A DNA stretch of 44,066 nucleotides from a virus: IMG/VR virus record IMGVR_UViG_2162886015_000005, positions 1 to 44,066 of that record; one strand, 5' to 3'. The notes under the pieces are model-generated. The model was not told the origin of the DNA and ran no database searches. It saw only the letters and a list, made by a program, of their open reading frames with translations. The position numbers and the translations under genes are program-made. Shown here piece by piece: positions 42,687-44,066 of this stretch. Position 1 is the stretch's first letter. Every line of letters starts with the position of its first letter.

Positions 42687-43469
42687 ATGCGTAAATATCT
42701 CGCGCTGTGCCTCGGAGCGTTCCTCGCTCTAGCGCCTATCCCGGCGTTTGCCGCCATCACGCAGATTGTCGGCTCCGGTACTGGCGGCAGCATTGGGGGC
42801 AACAGCTTCAGCAGTACGTCCACTCTGGGCATTGTTACGAATACGACCATACCGGCAAATTCGGCAGTAGCCGTAATCGCAGGAAGCTGTGCGACTGGCG
42901 CAGCAGCCAGCTTCGCGGTGGCCGATACCCACGGCAATACCTACACAGGACCCAGAGCGGCAGATAACGCTAATGGCGCTACCGTACAGGTTCTCTATTC
43001 CTACACGGGAACCCAGATAAATAGCGGTGACACGATCACCGTTACCTTGACGGGAACGACCGGTTGTCTGACGGGCCAGGTAATTGCTTTTAGTGGCGCG
43101 TCTCCCACACCTTTCGATGTCGCAACAGGCGCCGCAAATGCAGGCGGGACCGGAACCTTAACTGTCGGCCCGACGGCGACCCTTGCTTGTCCCGGGGGGG
43201 CTGCCGGATGCGAAGTTCTTGTTGGTGGCGTGGTTTTGCACGTGGCAGAAACTACGACAAACGATGCCAATTTTACTAGCCTCACAGCAACCGGGGCGGG
43301 CCAAACTTGGATAAACGGGTTTTGGATCGTGGGGACGAACGCTGCCCGTAGCTACGCACCATCAATTTCTGGTGGTTCGGCAAACTGGGCCGGTCAACTC
43401 ATTGCCCTTAAGGCGGCGACAGGCGCAACACCCGTATGCAAGCGATCCCTATTGGGTGTCGGGTGCTAA
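42687..43469 (+). CDS. Secreted beta-sandwich protein (second of three)
   Basis: 260 aa, GAGG 6 bases upstream. Signal peptide MRKYLALCLGAFLALAPIPA then FAA-ITQ. The mature domain (SFAVADTHGNTYTGP; VLYSYTGTQINSGDTITVTL) is a beta-sandwich often found in phage tail proteins. The C-terminus ends CKRSLLGVGC. Confidence 0.65.
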   Translation: MRKYLALCLGAFLALAPIPAFAAITQIVGSGTGGSIGGNSFSSTSTLGIVTNTTIPANSAVAVIAGSCATGAAASFAVADTHGNTYTGPRAADNANGATVQVLYSYTGTQINSGDTITVTLTGTTGCLTGQVIAFSGASPTPFDVATGAANAGGTGTLTVGPTATLACPGGAAGCEVLVGGVVLHVAETTTNDANFTSLTATGAGQTWINGFWIVGTNAARSYAPSISGGSANWAGQLIALKAATGATPVCKRSLLGVGC

Positions 43470-44066
43470 GGCGCTTCATCTCACTACTGATGGCTGCGCT
43501 AGTTATTCTGGCGACGATGCCGGTATTTATTCTGGCTCCCGCGCAGGCATGGTTTCCGCATGGCACGGCATCCGCACCGTGCCATTACGCTACTGATAAC
43601 GGCTGCGCTGCGGCCAATCCAAACGGTTCGTACTATCCCGGCACAGCAGCGCTAACGGCAGCGGTGCAGAGCGGGCAGAACAGTCTTCTGCCGACACATC
43701 CGATGACGTTCAACATCCCGGGCGTCGATTATCCCATCGGGCCGGATAAGACACTATCGCCACAAGACCCGCGCAACATCAATGATGGCGTCTGCCAATA
43801 TAATCCGCCAAGTGAGCCGGGTGATTATGTCCGCTGCAAGGGCTCGGGCACTGTCACCGAGGTCTTGAACAATTACGATTTTTCCGGGTCCAAGATCGGG
43901 AAAACCTGCATCGGAATATCTGTTGAGCATAGCAGCGAGAACACCAGTAGCACGATTACCGTCACCAATAGCTATCTGTGTATGCCGACTGTTGTTCTGG
44001 CTACACCGTTCCTGTTCGCAGGAAACTACAGTTATGTCTTCAAAAATAATGAGTTCAATGGATCGG
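43463..44066 (+). CDS. Secreted beta-helix-like tail/receptor protein, N-terminal part (continues at base 1)
   Basis: Starts at GTG 43463, overlapping the previous stop by 7 bases; an in-frame ATG at 43490 would cut the signal short. Signal peptide RRFISLLMAALVILATMPVF then ILAPAQA. The 604 bases here are 201 codons plus one base, completed by bases 1-2 of the window. Mature residues are Cys- and Asn-rich and enter beta-helix repeats (TVTNSYLCMPTVV; YSYVFKNNEFNG). Third consecutive gene with a signal peptide. Confidence 0.75.
   Translation, partial: MLRRFISLLMAALVILATMPVFILAPAQAWFPHGTASAPCHYATDNGCAAANPNGSYYPGTAALTAAVQSGQNSLLPTHPMTFNIPGVDYPIGPDKTLSPQDPRNINDGVCQYNPPSEPGDYVRCKGSGTVTEVLNNYDFSGSKIGKTCIGISVEHSSENTSSTITVTNSYLCMPTVVLATPFLFAGNYSYVFKNNEFNGS

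Overview
The window reads as one complete genome of a temperate, probably podovirus-like tailed phage. It is circular or circularly permuted and opened inside a gene: the reading frame that runs off the right edge (from 43463) continues in frame into the left edge and stops at 872, giving a single secreted beta-helix-like protein. Moderate-to-high GC and the gene families present (SU10-type capsid protein, Rad52-like annealing protein next to a protein with an SSB-type tail, lone DnaA domain IV protein, small protein upstream of the integrase) suggest an alphaproteobacterial host. The host is an inference, not something read directly.

Layout. (1) Late block, rightward, from about 33.5 kb through the circle junction to 14.1 kb: small terminase, large terminase, portal, scaffold, capsid (then a terminator and an HNH homing-type gene), a glycosyltransferase-like gene, three consecutive genes with Sec signal peptides, tail adaptor and stabilisation genes, four or five low-complexity internal virion (DNA ejection) proteins, a tail-fibre-like gene, then a lysis region (T4-type lysozyme, several tiny membrane proteins, holin-like, lipoprotein, XhlA-like) and small accessory genes including a metallophosphoesterase and an HExxH protein. 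It ends at a strong terminator at 14.2 kb. (2) Leftward early block, 27.3 to 14.25 kb on the minus strand: about 35 small genes, with a Rad52-like annealing protein, SSB-tail protein, HNH, RHH regulator, tRNA-Gly(UCC), an Acb2/Tad1-like anti-CBASS sponge, a ribosomal-S15-like mini-protein, and the tyrosine integrase near its end. (3) Immunity region, 27.3-28.05 kb: XRE repressor and divergent Cro-like gene, flanked on each side by two copies of a 15-bp operator TTACrCCsGGCGTAA that overlap convincing promoters (PL- and PR-like). (4) Rightward early block, 28.05-32.7 kb: HTH protein, DUF1064 nuclease-like protein, DnaA-IV protein, an initiator with internal iterons (probable origin), a zinc-ribbon protein, then a structured non-coding RNA ending in a terminator just upstream of a winged-helix regulator and the terminase genes.

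The most unusual feature is a family of at least 16 short palindromic repeats (CTTCAAG - hairpin - GGCTCC/T) confined to the two early blocks and the convergent tail. They sit at gene boundaries, often supply or adjoin the ribosome-binding site of the next gene, sometimes carry a tiny leader ORF (MEEPL..), and in several places are read in frame inside proteins. Stem sequences vary with compensating changes. Other points of note: the large terminase has no ATG, GTG or TTG upstream of its Walker A motif; a phage Acb2-like gene is followed by its own terminator; and an S15-like fragment retains the residues that S15 uses to bind rRNA.
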